From Rhodoferax_B sp049316285 (GTDB taxonomy: Bacteria > Pseudomonadota > Gammaproteobacteria > Burkholderiales > Burkholderiaceae_C), in NCBI RefSeq assembly GCF_049316285.1, contig NZ_JBMOXA010000006.1:62001-126000 (forward strand): a DNA stretch of 64,000 bases. Direction: 5' to 3'. The position numbers were made by a program, and so were the translations under genes. Shown here piece after piece: positions 52,279-61,600 of this stretch (position 1 is its first letter; every line of letters starts with the position of its first letter). The notes below the pieces were generated by a model. The model did not search any database, had not been told where the DNA came from, and saw nothing but the letters and a program-made list of their open reading frames with translations.

Positions 52279-53409
52279 ATGACCCTAGCTTCATCCTCAT
52301 CCGACGACGTGATCCTGTTCGATGAAATCGCCACCGCTGGTGGCCAAAGTTTTGGCGTGGCCACACTCAACGTGCCCGCCGCGCTCAACGCACTGTCACT
52401 GCGCATGGTGGAGCTGCTCACGCCGCAACTGCAGCAATGGGCTGCTGACGCCAACATCGCTGGTGTCATCCTGCAGGCCAGCGGCGAAAAAGCCTTTTGC
52501 GCGGGCGGCGACATTCGTGGCCTGTACGACACCATTCGCGAACACGGCAGTGCGCCCAACCCCTACGCGCAAAACTTCTTCGCCACCGAATACGTGCTCG
52601 ACCACCTGATACACAACTACCCCAAGCCCTTTCTGTGCTGGGGCCATGGCATTGTGATGGGCGGTGGTGTGGGCCTGTTGGCGGGCGCGTCGCACCGCGT
52701 GGTCACGCCCACGAGCCGCATCGCCATGCCCGAGATCAACATCGGCCTGTACCCCGACGTGGGCGGCAGTTGGTTTCTGCGCCGCATGCCGGGACGCGTG
52801 GGCCTGTTCCTGGCGCTCACCGCCGCGCCGCTGAACGCGGCCGACACCTTGTTCTGCGGCCTGGCCGATGTGTGTATAGACCAGGCGCGCAAGGCCGAGG
52901 TGCTGCAAGCCATCAGCAACACCAGCTGGAGCACAGACGCCCAAGCCAACCGCGCCACACTCTCGCGCCTGCTCGACGGTTTTGTCGTGAGCGCCTTGCC
53001 CGCCTCTTTGGTGCGCGAACACTTTGACAGCGTCAACCAACTCATGGCCGGTGAAGAGCTGGCCGTGATCGACCAACGCCTGCGCAGCTTGCAAAGTGAT
53101 GTGCCGTGGCTGACCACCGCTGCCACCACCTACACCAAGGGTTCGCCCACCAGCGCTGCCATCTCGTTTGCGCTGTGGCAACGTGTGCCACGCATGTCGC
53201 TGGCCGAGGTGTTCCGCGTCGAATACAACGTGTCGCTGGCCTGCTGCGCCCACCCCGATTTCCCTGAAGGCACACGCGCCCTGCTGGTCGACAAGGACCG
53301 CAACCCACGCTGGCAGCCAGCTACGTTGGCCGAGGTCACGCCGGCCATCATAGAAGACCACTTCATCGACCGCTTTGAGGGCACACACCCGCTGGCCGAT
53401 CTGACTTAA
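52279..53409 (+). CDS. 3-hydroxyisobutyryl-CoA hydrolase (enoyl-CoA hydratase superfamily)
   Basis: A 376-residue crotonase-fold enzyme. The oxyanion-hole segment KAFCAGGDIRGLYD and the long C-terminal extension typical of HIBYL-CoA hydrolases are present, as is MPEINIGLYPDVGGSWFL. Converts 3-hydroxyisobutyryl-CoA to free 3-hydroxyisobutyrate in valine breakdown. It lies between the acyl-CoA dehydrogenase and mmsB genes. Confidence 0.93.
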   Translation: MTLASSSSDDVILFDEIATAGGQSFGVATLNVPAALNALSLRMVELLTPQLQQWAADANIAGVILQASGEKAFCAGGDIRGLYDTIREHGSAPNPYAQNFFATEYVLDHLIHNYPKPFLCWGHGIVMGGGVGLLAGASHRVVTPTSRIAMPEINIGLYPDVGGSWFLRRMPGRVGLFLALTAAPLNAADTLFCGLADVCIDQARKAEVLQAISNTSWSTDAQANRATLSRLLDGFVVSALPASLVREHFDSVNQLMAGEELAVIDQRLRSLQSDVPWLTTAATTYTKGSPTSAAISFALWQRVPRMSLAEVFRVEYNVSLACCAHPDFPEGTRALLVDKDRNPRWQPATLAEVTPAIIEDHFIDRFEGTHPLADLT

Positions 53410-53433
53410 AAACAAAATCAACCGGAGACCAAC

Positions 53434-54345
53434 ATGCAAAACAAGATCACCACCGTCGCCTTCATAGGCCTGGGCAATATGGGCGGCCCCATGGCCATCA
53501 ACCTGCACAAGGCCGGCTACGCCGTGCGCGCATTCGACCTGTCGCCCGATGCCTGCGACAAGGTCAAGTCCGCAGGTGTGCCGGTCTCGGCCACCGCGCT
53601 GGATGCGGCACTTGGTGCCTCGGTGGTGATCAGCATGTTGCCCGCCAGCCAGCACGTGGAAGCGCTGTACCTGGGCCGCGCAGGTGAAGAGGGTTTGCTG
53701 GAAAAATTGTCGTCCGGCACCTTGGTGATTGACTCCAGCACCATCTCGGCCAGCAGTGCCATCAAGGTGGCGCAGGTGGCGGCCACACGCGGCGTGCAGG
53801 TGATAGACGCGCCGGTTTCCGGCGGCACCGGCGGCGCCATCGCCGGCAGCTTGACCTTCATGGTCGGTGCTGCCGCAGCCGACCTGGAGCGCGCCCGCCC
53901 GCTGCTTGAAAAGATGGGCCAGAACATCTTCCACGCGGGCGCTGTGGGCGCGGGCCAGACCGCCAAGATCTGCAACAACATGCTGCTGGGCATCTTGATG
54001 ATAGGCACCTCCGAAGCCCTGGCCCTGGGCGCCGCTAACGGCCTGGACCCCAAAGTGCTGTCCGAGATCATGCGCCGCAGCTCGGGCGGCAACTGGGCGC
54101 TGGAAAAATACAACCCCATGCCCGGCGTGATGGAAACCGCACCCGCCTCCAAGGGCTACGCCGGTGGCTTTGGCACCGATTTGATGTTGAAGGATTTGGG
54201 CCTGGCGCAAGAAAACGCCACCACCGTGCGCGCTGCCACACCACTCGGCGGCCTGGCGCGCAGCCTCTACGCCGCGCACAGCCTGGCGGGCCATGGGGCC
54301 CTGGACTTTTCCAGCGTGATCAAACTGGTGCAGCGCAAGGGGTGA
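53434..54345 (+). CDS. mmsB: 3-hydroxyisobutyrate dehydrogenase
   Basis: A 303-residue NAD+-dependent beta-hydroxyacid dehydrogenase. N-terminal Rossmann motif GLGNMGGPMA (about 12-21), substrate-binding DAPVSGGTGGA (about 126-136) and catalytic Lys178 in GAGQTAKICNN. It oxidises 3-hydroxyisobutyrate to methylmalonate semialdehyde, the substrate of MmsA. The last gene of the operon, with a good Shine-Dalgarno (GGAGA) upstream. Confidence 0.96.
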   Translation: MQNKITTVAFIGLGNMGGPMAINLHKAGYAVRAFDLSPDACDKVKSAGVPVSATALDAALGASVVISMLPASQHVEALYLGRAGEEGLLEKLSSGTLVIDSSTISASSAIKVAQVAATRGVQVIDAPVSGGTGGAIAGSLTFMVGAAAADLERARPLLEKMGQNIFHAGAVGAGQTAKICNNMLLGILMIGTSEALALGAANGLDPKVLSEIMRRSSGGNWALEKYNPMPGVMETAPASKGYAGGFGTDLMLKDLGLAQENATTVRAATPLGGLARSLYAAHSLAGHGALDFSSVIKLVQRKG

Positions 54346-54572
54346 GGTGAGCGACTCACTGGAGCGCGACCGTCGCTTTCACGCGACGAAAGTTATCTGC
54401 ACCTCGAATATTTGGCGTCCTCACATCTCGAGTTCGTGGGGACACCGCTATAGTTAATATTTGTAACAAAAATCTAACGCAATCATAACGCCAAAAATTT
54501 TACAAGGCGTTTTAATGTTCCTGTTAAGGAGATCGCGTTGATTTATTAAAAACTATAGCAACGTTGACATTA
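54346..54572. other. Composition boundary: GC-rich to AT-rich intergenic DNA
   Basis: The first 90 bases are GC-rich with GTCGC/GCGAC and CTTTC/GAAAG inverted repeats. From about 54445 the sequence turns AT-rich and stays so through the next gene. AACGCC (54487-54492) pairs with GGCGTT (54506-54511) and is followed by TTT, possibly a terminator for mmsB. AAGGAG at 54526-54531 is 41 bases before the next gene's ATG and serves only a nine-codon-or-less reading frame. Confidence 0.5.
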
Positions 54573-55583
54573 ATGAATCAATCAAATATCAATGATACAG
54601 CGGGCTCCTCGGGCGATATGGCAGTTGTAGGAGAGGGAACCCCGAATAGAACTCCTGTAAGTATTCAAGTACTTCAAAACATATATCATGAACTAACAGG
54701 AAAATCAGAAGAAGTTTCAAAAACATATGATGAATCTTTTCATGTCGTTTTCAATGATTTCAAGCAGCTAAATCTGCGAATTGGGCAGATTTGTGAGCAA
54801 TATAACATTTGCTCTTCCAACTGCTCCGTTAGTGTTTTCTACATAAACGACACTAAAGACACATTTAGTTCCTTCGAGCGATTTGAAGCATTCAATACCG
54901 GATCAACCAGTTCGGTTGAAAGTGTTTTAGTAACGTATAATTTTTTACTAATTCTCCCCAAACTTGCCCAACCACAAAGCTATACCATTAGCGTAAGAAT
55001 TGCCTCACCCGTGGCGATACAAAGAAAGATGAGCAATATTGATATGCCCAAAATCTTTCGGCTAATGGGAGGTGCCCGAACTGCTGTTGTTAGTATTAAA
55101 TATGTGGATTACGCGGTCGCACGAACCCTTCTCAACACAATCGATGAATGGTTTAACGCACTTCCTCAGGCGAGAAGTAACGCGGCATGGAGATTTATTC
55201 GCTCGCATACTGACTGGACTCCCCTCATAACAAGATATTTAGCTGGTGCCGGGGTATTGGCTTTAATGATCTTTCTTGCTCCATATTATTTAAACTCCGA
55301 AGCATCTTTACTTCAACTTGCCCATTTCTTATTAATTTCTGGAGCATGCATTTTTGCTGCTTATAAAATTGCAGATCATCTAGGCACAGCGGCAGAAGAT
55401 TCAATTGATGATTGGCTTGATTTAGCCTATATTTGCATAACTGATGGTGACAAAAAAGAGGTGGCATTAGCCAAATCTCGGAATCAAGGAGCTATAGTCT
55501 GGGGAATATTAAAATTGGCTGGCGGACTATGTGTATCCATTGCAGCCAAGTTAATTGCATTTCGCATTACAAATATCCCCTAG
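54573..55583 (+). CDS. Unrecognised AT-rich membrane protein
   Basis: A 336-residue protein that I do not recognise. An N-terminal hydrophilic region (about 1-200), rich in Ser, Asn and Ile with alternating beta-type pattern, is followed by three hydrophobic segments (about 215-237, 241-264 and 305-330). Codon use is strikingly AT-rich (many AAA, ATT, TTA) compared with every neighbour, which indicates recent acquisition. ATG at 54573 is chosen; an in-frame TTG lies three codons upstream. No good Shine-Dalgarno is adjacent. It stands alone between the valine operon and the exported coiled-coil gene. It might be an effector or defence protein, but nothing in the sequence shows this. Confidence 0.7.
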   Translation: MNQSNINDTAGSSGDMAVVGEGTPNRTPVSIQVLQNIYHELTGKSEEVSKTYDESFHVVFNDFKQLNLRIGQICEQYNICSSNCSVSVFYINDTKDTFSSFERFEAFNTGSTSSVESVLVTYNFLLILPKLAQPQSYTISVRIASPVAIQRKMSNIDMPKIFRLMGGARTAVVSIKYVDYAVARTLLNTIDEWFNALPQARSNAAWRFIRSHTDWTPLITRYLAGAGVLALMIFLAPYYLNSEASLLQLAHFLLISGACIFAAYKIADHLGTAAEDSIDDWLDLAYICITDGDKKEVALAKSRNQGAIVWGILKLAGGLCVSIAAKLIAFRITNIP

Positions 55584-55680
55584 GATACCCTCCAATTACA
55601 AACGAAAGTTTATATAAATTCCCATAAAAACTTTAAAACGTAATTTGACGGTATGTGCTTTGATCTCGCTTTTCGAATAC

Positions 55681-57093
55681 ATGGTTAAGTGCTGCTTTTT
55701 TTTAAGCTGTTTTCCTGAACTCACGACCATTCGTTCACTTATTCGACGCGCCCTCATCAGCGCCGTTTTGATGACCTGCTTTGCCGCGCAAGCCGCCACC
55801 ACGGACGAGCTGCTGCGCATGACGGAGCAGCTCGACCAGATGGACAAGCTGGACTTCGACCAGGCCATAGACCGGGCGAATAGGTGCACCCAGGCCAGAG
55901 ACTTCGCCTGCACCGAGGCGCAGTTGGCAGCCGCGCGCAAGCTGGCCACGGGTTCGGCGACGAAGGCTAGCTTGGCCAAGGCCGAGAGCCGCTTGGTGGC
56001 CGAGAAAGAAGCGCTGGAAGCCGAGCGCGTGGCGCTGGCCAAACGCCAACGCGAGCTGGAGGAAGAGGAGCGCCGCCTGAAGCTTGCCGAAGAACGTGCG
56101 GCGCGTCAGGCTGCGGCCCAGGCCGAAGAAGACTCGGGCATGAGCACGGCGCAGGGCATGGCCTTGTTTGGCACCTTGCTTGGCCAGGCTTACCAGAACC
56201 AGGCGGCCGCGCGCCTGGCCGAGGCGGCGAACGCCAGGCGCATTCAGCAGCAGCTTTATGCAAGCCAAGCCGACGTGGCACGGAATCAGCAGCGTTTTGC
56301 CGAGGAGCGTGCGCGGCTCGAAGCGCAGCGGGCAAACCTGCAGCGGCCTCAGCCACAGGGCTCAGCCACACAAACACAGCCACAGACGCGCACCCAGGCA
56401 CAAGTGCCGTCGACCGCAGCGCAGGCCACACCATCTACCCCATCCACCCCATTGCTGGCGCAAAACAATGCGCGGCAGGCGCAGCTTCAGCGCGAACTGG
56501 ATGCAGCAGCAGCCCAACGTGCCCAGGCAAGCCAAGCCGCACAAACCGCCCAGGCCACGGCCCAGCGCTTGCAGGCCGATGCGCGTACCGCAGCACCAAC
56601 GCAGCTCGCATCGAACACCAACACGATGCCAAACACCACGCCCGCCAACACGGCCGGCCAAGACAGCCGCATCAAACTCTACGGCACCATGTACGTGGTG
56701 CACTACGCCGCGCTCAAACACAGCCGCAGCGACAAGAACAACATCACCCTGGTGGAGCAGATCACACCCGTGCAGTGGACCTTTGATGTTCCCCGGGTGT
56801 CACCCCTGCAGCAGCCCAGCGGCCATACAGACGCCGTGCCCTACCAGGTGAGCGACCTGCTGCTGAAACAGATGCGGCCCAAGTTCTTCGACTACCTGCG
56901 CGGCAAATACACCATTTGTATAGAAGGCGGCAACCCACCGGATGGCTGCCACGGCTGGAGCGTGTACCACCAGATTGGCAACAGCGCCGCCGAGGTACAG
57001 GGCAAACTGAACACAAGCTTGCGCAGCTTCTCGGCGCCCATCACCAACGACAGCGGGCTGGACTACCCGGACAGCGTCGCTTACCGCGAATAA
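55681..57093 (+). CDS. Exported coiled-coil protein of unknown function
   Basis: A protein of about 470 residues. An N-terminal signal peptide (RR followed by ALISAVLMTCFAAQA, cleavage near residue 38) leads to an Ala/Glu/Arg/Gln-rich coiled coil (about 75-145), a second coil (about 170-215), a Gln/Thr/Pro linker with further Ala/Gln heptads (about 215-315) and a distinct C-terminal domain of about 135 residues containing three cysteines (YTICIEGG... DGCHGW), probably secreted or periplasmic. I do not recognise the C-terminal domain. The first 36 bases upstream (TTG at 55645) are open but AT-rich. GC-rich from about 55730, so it belongs to the core-like DNA beyond the AT-rich segment. Confidence 0.8.
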   Translation: MVKCCFFLSCFPELTTIRSLIRRALISAVLMTCFAAQAATTDELLRMTEQLDQMDKLDFDQAIDRANRCTQARDFACTEAQLAAARKLATGSATKASLAKAESRLVAEKEALEAERVALAKRQRELEEEERRLKLAEERAARQAAAQAEEDSGMSTAQGMALFGTLLGQAYQNQAAARLAEAANARRIQQQLYASQADVARNQQRFAEERARLEAQRANLQRPQPQGSATQTQPQTRTQAQVPSTAAQATPSTPSTPLLAQNNARQAQLQRELDAAAAQRAQASQAAQTAQATAQRLQADARTAAPTQLASNTNTMPNTTPANTAGQDSRIKLYGTMYVVHYAALKHSRSDKNNITLVEQITPVQWTFDVPRVSPLQQPSGHTDAVPYQVSDLLLKQMRPKFFDYLRGKYTICIEGGNPPDGCHGWSVYHQIGNSAAEVQGKLNTSLRSFSAPITNDSGLDYPDSVAYRE

Positions 57094-57121
57094 AGCGAAA
57101 AAGCGGCCAGGACTCTTAAGA

Positions 57122-57170
57122 AAAACAGGCTGCCAGCGCTTAAAAGCAAAGCGATGGCAGCTACTGTTTT
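57122..57170. terminator. Bidirectional terminator formed by the AGCTGCC repeat
   Basis: AAAACAG-GCTGCCA (57122-57135) pairs with TGGCAGC (57155-57161) and CTGTTTT (57164-57170), with CGCTT/AAGCG inside. The A tract and T tract allow termination in both directions between the coiled-coil gene and thiC. It is the best copy of the short repeat family. Confidence 0.8.
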
Positions 57171-57182
57171 GATAGTTCTCCC

Positions 57183-59078
<1,896 letters not shown>

Positions 59079-59080
59079 CT

Positions 59081-59115
59081 GGAGCCTTTCAAAGTACGTG
59101 GGTACAAAAAGCTCC
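59081..59115 (-). promoter_or_regulatory. Hairpin sequestering the thiC ribosome binding site
   Basis: On the minus strand GGAGCTTTTT pairs with GAAAGGCTCC (ten pairs including wobbles), capped by GTAC-CCAC-GTAC. The right arm contains GAAAGG, the Shine-Dalgarno for the ATG at 59078. It is the probable expression platform of the riboswitch, controlling translation. Confidence 0.65.
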
Positions 59116-59180
59116 GGTCAGTGCCGCCGTCAAATGTGTGCGTGCACGGATTGCTCCACACACGGACTTTTTCTGACATT

Positions 59181-59265
59181 GCGCTCTTCTTCCGCCGGTA
59201 CTAACCGGTTCAAGTTCATCGGGTTCGATTTGCATCGTCTCAGCACATGGTGCACCCCGGAGCGA
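59181..59265 (-). ncRNA. TPP riboswitch (THI element)
   Basis: Minus strand order: GGGGTGC, then CTGAGA, AACCCGATGAACTTGAACCG and GTTAGTACCGGCGGAAGA, the conserved core of the thiamine-pyrophosphate aptamer. It lies about 100 bases upstream of thiC, the usual position. Binding of TPP should repress thiC. Confidence 0.95.
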
Positions 59266-59338
59266 GCGCGAGTATACGCGCTGCAGCACGCCGCCCTGGT
59301 CCGAATTCTTTTCTTCCTGGATCACACACATCCCTATA

Positions 59339-59358
59339 TACTGTGTATATAAACAGTA
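59339..59358. promoter_or_regulatory. LexA (SOS) box upstream of imuA
   Basis: TACTGTGTATATAAACAGTA contains CTG, ten bases, CAG with the AT-rich core of the LexA consensus. It ends 16 bases before the imuA start codon, so LexA binding would block the promoter. It indicates DNA-damage control of the imuA-imuB-dnaE2 cassette. Confidence 0.93.
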
Positions 59359-59374
59359 TTTTCAAGAGCATCAC

Positions 59375-60214
59375 ATGCCCCGCGCCGCCCTGCCCACCCT
59401 CGACCACCTCTGGCGCGCCAGCGAACTGGGTGTTGCACCCAGCATCGTGCAGCCCACGGGGCACGCCGTACTGGACGCCGAATTACCCGGTGGCGGCTGG
59501 CCCGCAGGGCAGATCAGCGAAGTGCTGCAGGCCCAGCCCGGCCTGCACGAATGGCGCTTGCTGCGTCCGGTGCTGCGCGCCACGGCGGCACGCGGCATGG
59601 TGGTGCTGGTGGGCAGCCCGCACTGGCCACACATGCCGGCCCTCAGCGCTGCGGGCCTGGGTTTGGCGGATCTGCTGATGGTCGATACCGACGTGCACCA
59701 GGAGCGCCTGTGGGCCGCCGAGCAGGCCCTGCGTTGCCGCGACCTGGCCGCGTTGCTGGTGTGGCTGCCGCAGGCCCGTGCCGAGCAACTGCGCCGCCTG
59801 CAACTCGCCAGCCAGGCCGCGCACCAGCCGCGCCCGCCGCTGCTGTTTGTGTTTCGCCCTCTGGATACACAACACGCCACCTCGCCCGCGCCCCTGCGCA
59901 TAGGCCTACGCCAGGCCACGCAGGCCGCACCAGCAGGCGCGCTTGAAAGCCTGCCCGCGCTGGAGGTGCAAATCCTCAAGCGCCGTGGCCCGGTGCGTGA
60001 ACAGCCGCTGCTAATCCACACCGCCATGCCTCCGGTGTTGGCCGTGCTGGGCAAGCGACGACAGCAGAGTTGGCAGAACCCGAAACCTATCCCAGTCATC
60101 ACCCCCGTCACCAACCCCGTCACCTCGTCACCACCGCCCGTCCATGTTGTGGATCGCCCTGTCCCCGCCAGCGTCCTGCCCCTCAGCCCCGAGCGATGGC
60201 ACAAACACGCCTGA
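59375..60214 (+). CDS. imuA: ImuA, SOS mutagenesis cassette protein
   Basis: A 279-residue RecA/SulA-like protein of the translesion mutagenesis cassette. The start follows the typical pattern (LWRASEL... TGHAVLDAELPGGGWP), equivalent to the Walker-region lead-in, but the canonical Walker A is degenerate, as in most ImuA proteins. Ser/Pro/Val-rich C-terminal tail. It overlaps imuB by 71 bases, an unusually long overlap. Under control of the SOS box just upstream. Confidence 0.9.
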   Translation: MPRAALPTLDHLWRASELGVAPSIVQPTGHAVLDAELPGGGWPAGQISEVLQAQPGLHEWRLLRPVLRATAARGMVVLVGSPHWPHMPALSAAGLGLADLLMVDTDVHQERLWAAEQALRCRDLAALLVWLPQARAEQLRRLQLASQAAHQPRPPLLFVFRPLDTQHATSPAPLRIGLRQATQAAPAGALESLPALEVQILKRRGPVREQPLLIHTAMPPVLAVLGKRRQQSWQNPKPIPVITPVTNPVTSSPPPVHVVDRPVPASVLPLSPERWHKHA

Positions 60215-61544
60215 GCCGGCAGCGCCCCTAGCACCACCAGAGGCGGCAGCGGGTGGCGTGCAAGCCGCCAGCCCAGCCGCACTGCAGCAGGAGCAATTGC
60301 AGGCACTGAGCTGGTGGGCGCTGCAGTTCAGCCCGCGGGTGTGTGTGCTTGAAGCCAGCGTGCTGCTGGAGGCCTCGGGCAGCGAGCGTTTGTTTGGTGG
60401 CCGGCGCGCGCTGCTCGGGCGCATCCAAGAGCAGGCACAACAACAAGGTGTGCCCTGCATGGCCGTGGCCCCCACGGCCTTGGCCGCGCTCGCCCTGCTG
60501 CAAACCCTGGCGCCACAAGATGGGCTCCAGCTCGTAGGCTGCAACAGCCAACAACTGCAAGCCACACTCGACGCACTGCCCGCCACCCATTTGGCCGCTG
60601 CGCGCCCCCACGACATCACCCTGCAGCAACTCGGTTGCCACACCCTCGGCCCGCTGCGCGCCCTGCCCCGCGGCGGTGTGTCGCGCCGTTTTGGCGCCGA
60701 CCTGCTGCGCGCCATAGACCAGGCCTACGGCTTGGCGGCTGAGAGCTACGCCTGGGTGCAACTGCCGGAACAATTCACGCAGCGGCTCGAATTCCTGGGC
60801 CGGATTGAAGTCGCCTCTGGCCTGATGTTTGGTGTCCACCGCCTGCTGCTGCAACTCAAGGCCTGGCTGCTGGCGCGCCAGTGCGGCACCACCGGGCTGG
60901 TGCTGCGTTGGGAACACGACCTACAGCGCCGTAGCGAAGCCGCCAGCGGCACCCTCAGCGTGCGCACGGCCGAGGCCACGCGCGACACCACCCACCTGGC
61001 GCGCCTGCTGGCCGAGCACCTGGCGCGCACCACACTCGCCGCCCCCGTGGTGGCCATCACGCTGGAAGCGCTCGACGTGCAAGCCCAGCCCGACCACACG
61101 CCCAGCCTGCTGCCGCAAGACCAGGCCAGCGGCGACTCGTTGCAGCAGTTGGTCGAACGTTTATCCGCGCGCCTAGGCCCCAGCAAGGTGCTGCGCCCGC
61201 AAGCCCATGCCGACCACCGCACGCCGCAGCACCAGTCGTGGCAACCGGCCACCTGGGCAAAACCCAAGCCGCGCCAAACCAGCACACCGCCCTTTCCCGC
61301 TGCACTGGCCCAGCAACCGCCCTGGCTGCTGCGCCAACCCCTGGCTTTGGCCATGCACGGTGATCGTCCGCTGTACCAGGGCCAGCTCACGCGCCTGGCC
61401 GGGCCCGAGCGCATCGAGGCCAACTGGTGGGACAGCGCCCCCACACGCCGCGACTACTACCTGGCGCTGAGTGAACACGCCGGTTTGGTATGGATTTACC
61501 GCGAGCCTCAAACCGGTTGGTTTCTGCACGGCATCTATGGATAA
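60144..61544 (+). CDS. imuB: ImuB, inactive Y-family polymerase-like protein
   Basis: A 466-residue DinP/UmuC-like protein. It begins MLWIALSPP and keeps the Y-family fold, but the acidic metal-binding residues of active polymerases are not evident (the equivalent stretch reads LEASVLLEASGSERLFGG), as expected of ImuB, which acts as a hub that recruits DnaE2 to the beta clamp. The N-terminal polymerase-like palm is shorter than in DinB, beginning near the finger region. A QLPEQF-type motif (about 210-215) or the C-terminal tail could contact the clamp. It overlaps imuA. Confidence 0.9.
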   Translation: MLWIALSPPASCPSAPSDGTNTPEPAAPLAPPEAAAGGVQAASPAALQQEQLQALSWWALQFSPRVCVLEASVLLEASGSERLFGGRRALLGRIQEQAQQQGVPCMAVAPTALAALALLQTLAPQDGLQLVGCNSQQLQATLDALPATHLAAARPHDITLQQLGCHTLGPLRALPRGGVSRRFGADLLRAIDQAYGLAAESYAWVQLPEQFTQRLEFLGRIEVASGLMFGVHRLLLQLKAWLLARQCGTTGLVLRWEHDLQRRSEAASGTLSVRTAEATRDTTHLARLLAEHLARTTLAAPVVAITLEALDVQAQPDHTPSLLPQDQASGDSLQQLVERLSARLGPSKVLRPQAHADHRTPQHQSWQPATWAKPKPRQTSTPPFPAALAQQPPWLLRQPLALAMHGDRPLYQGQLTRLAGPERIEANWWDSAPTRRDYYLALSEHAGLVWIYREPQTGWFLHGIYG

Positions 61545-61600
61545 ATCTATGTTTTTCATAGCTATCACCGCTTATGCAGCATGCCCAAAGAGGCGATTTC

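Noticed and set aside
52396..54294. A 632-residue open frame opposite the valine operon genes
   Set aside because: Lies across two certain genes and has shadow-type composition.
54478..54515. Possible integron attC-like site (TAACGC...GGCGTT)
   Set aside because: The core sites lack GTTRRRY/RYYYAAC spacing and there is no integrase; a terminator is simpler.
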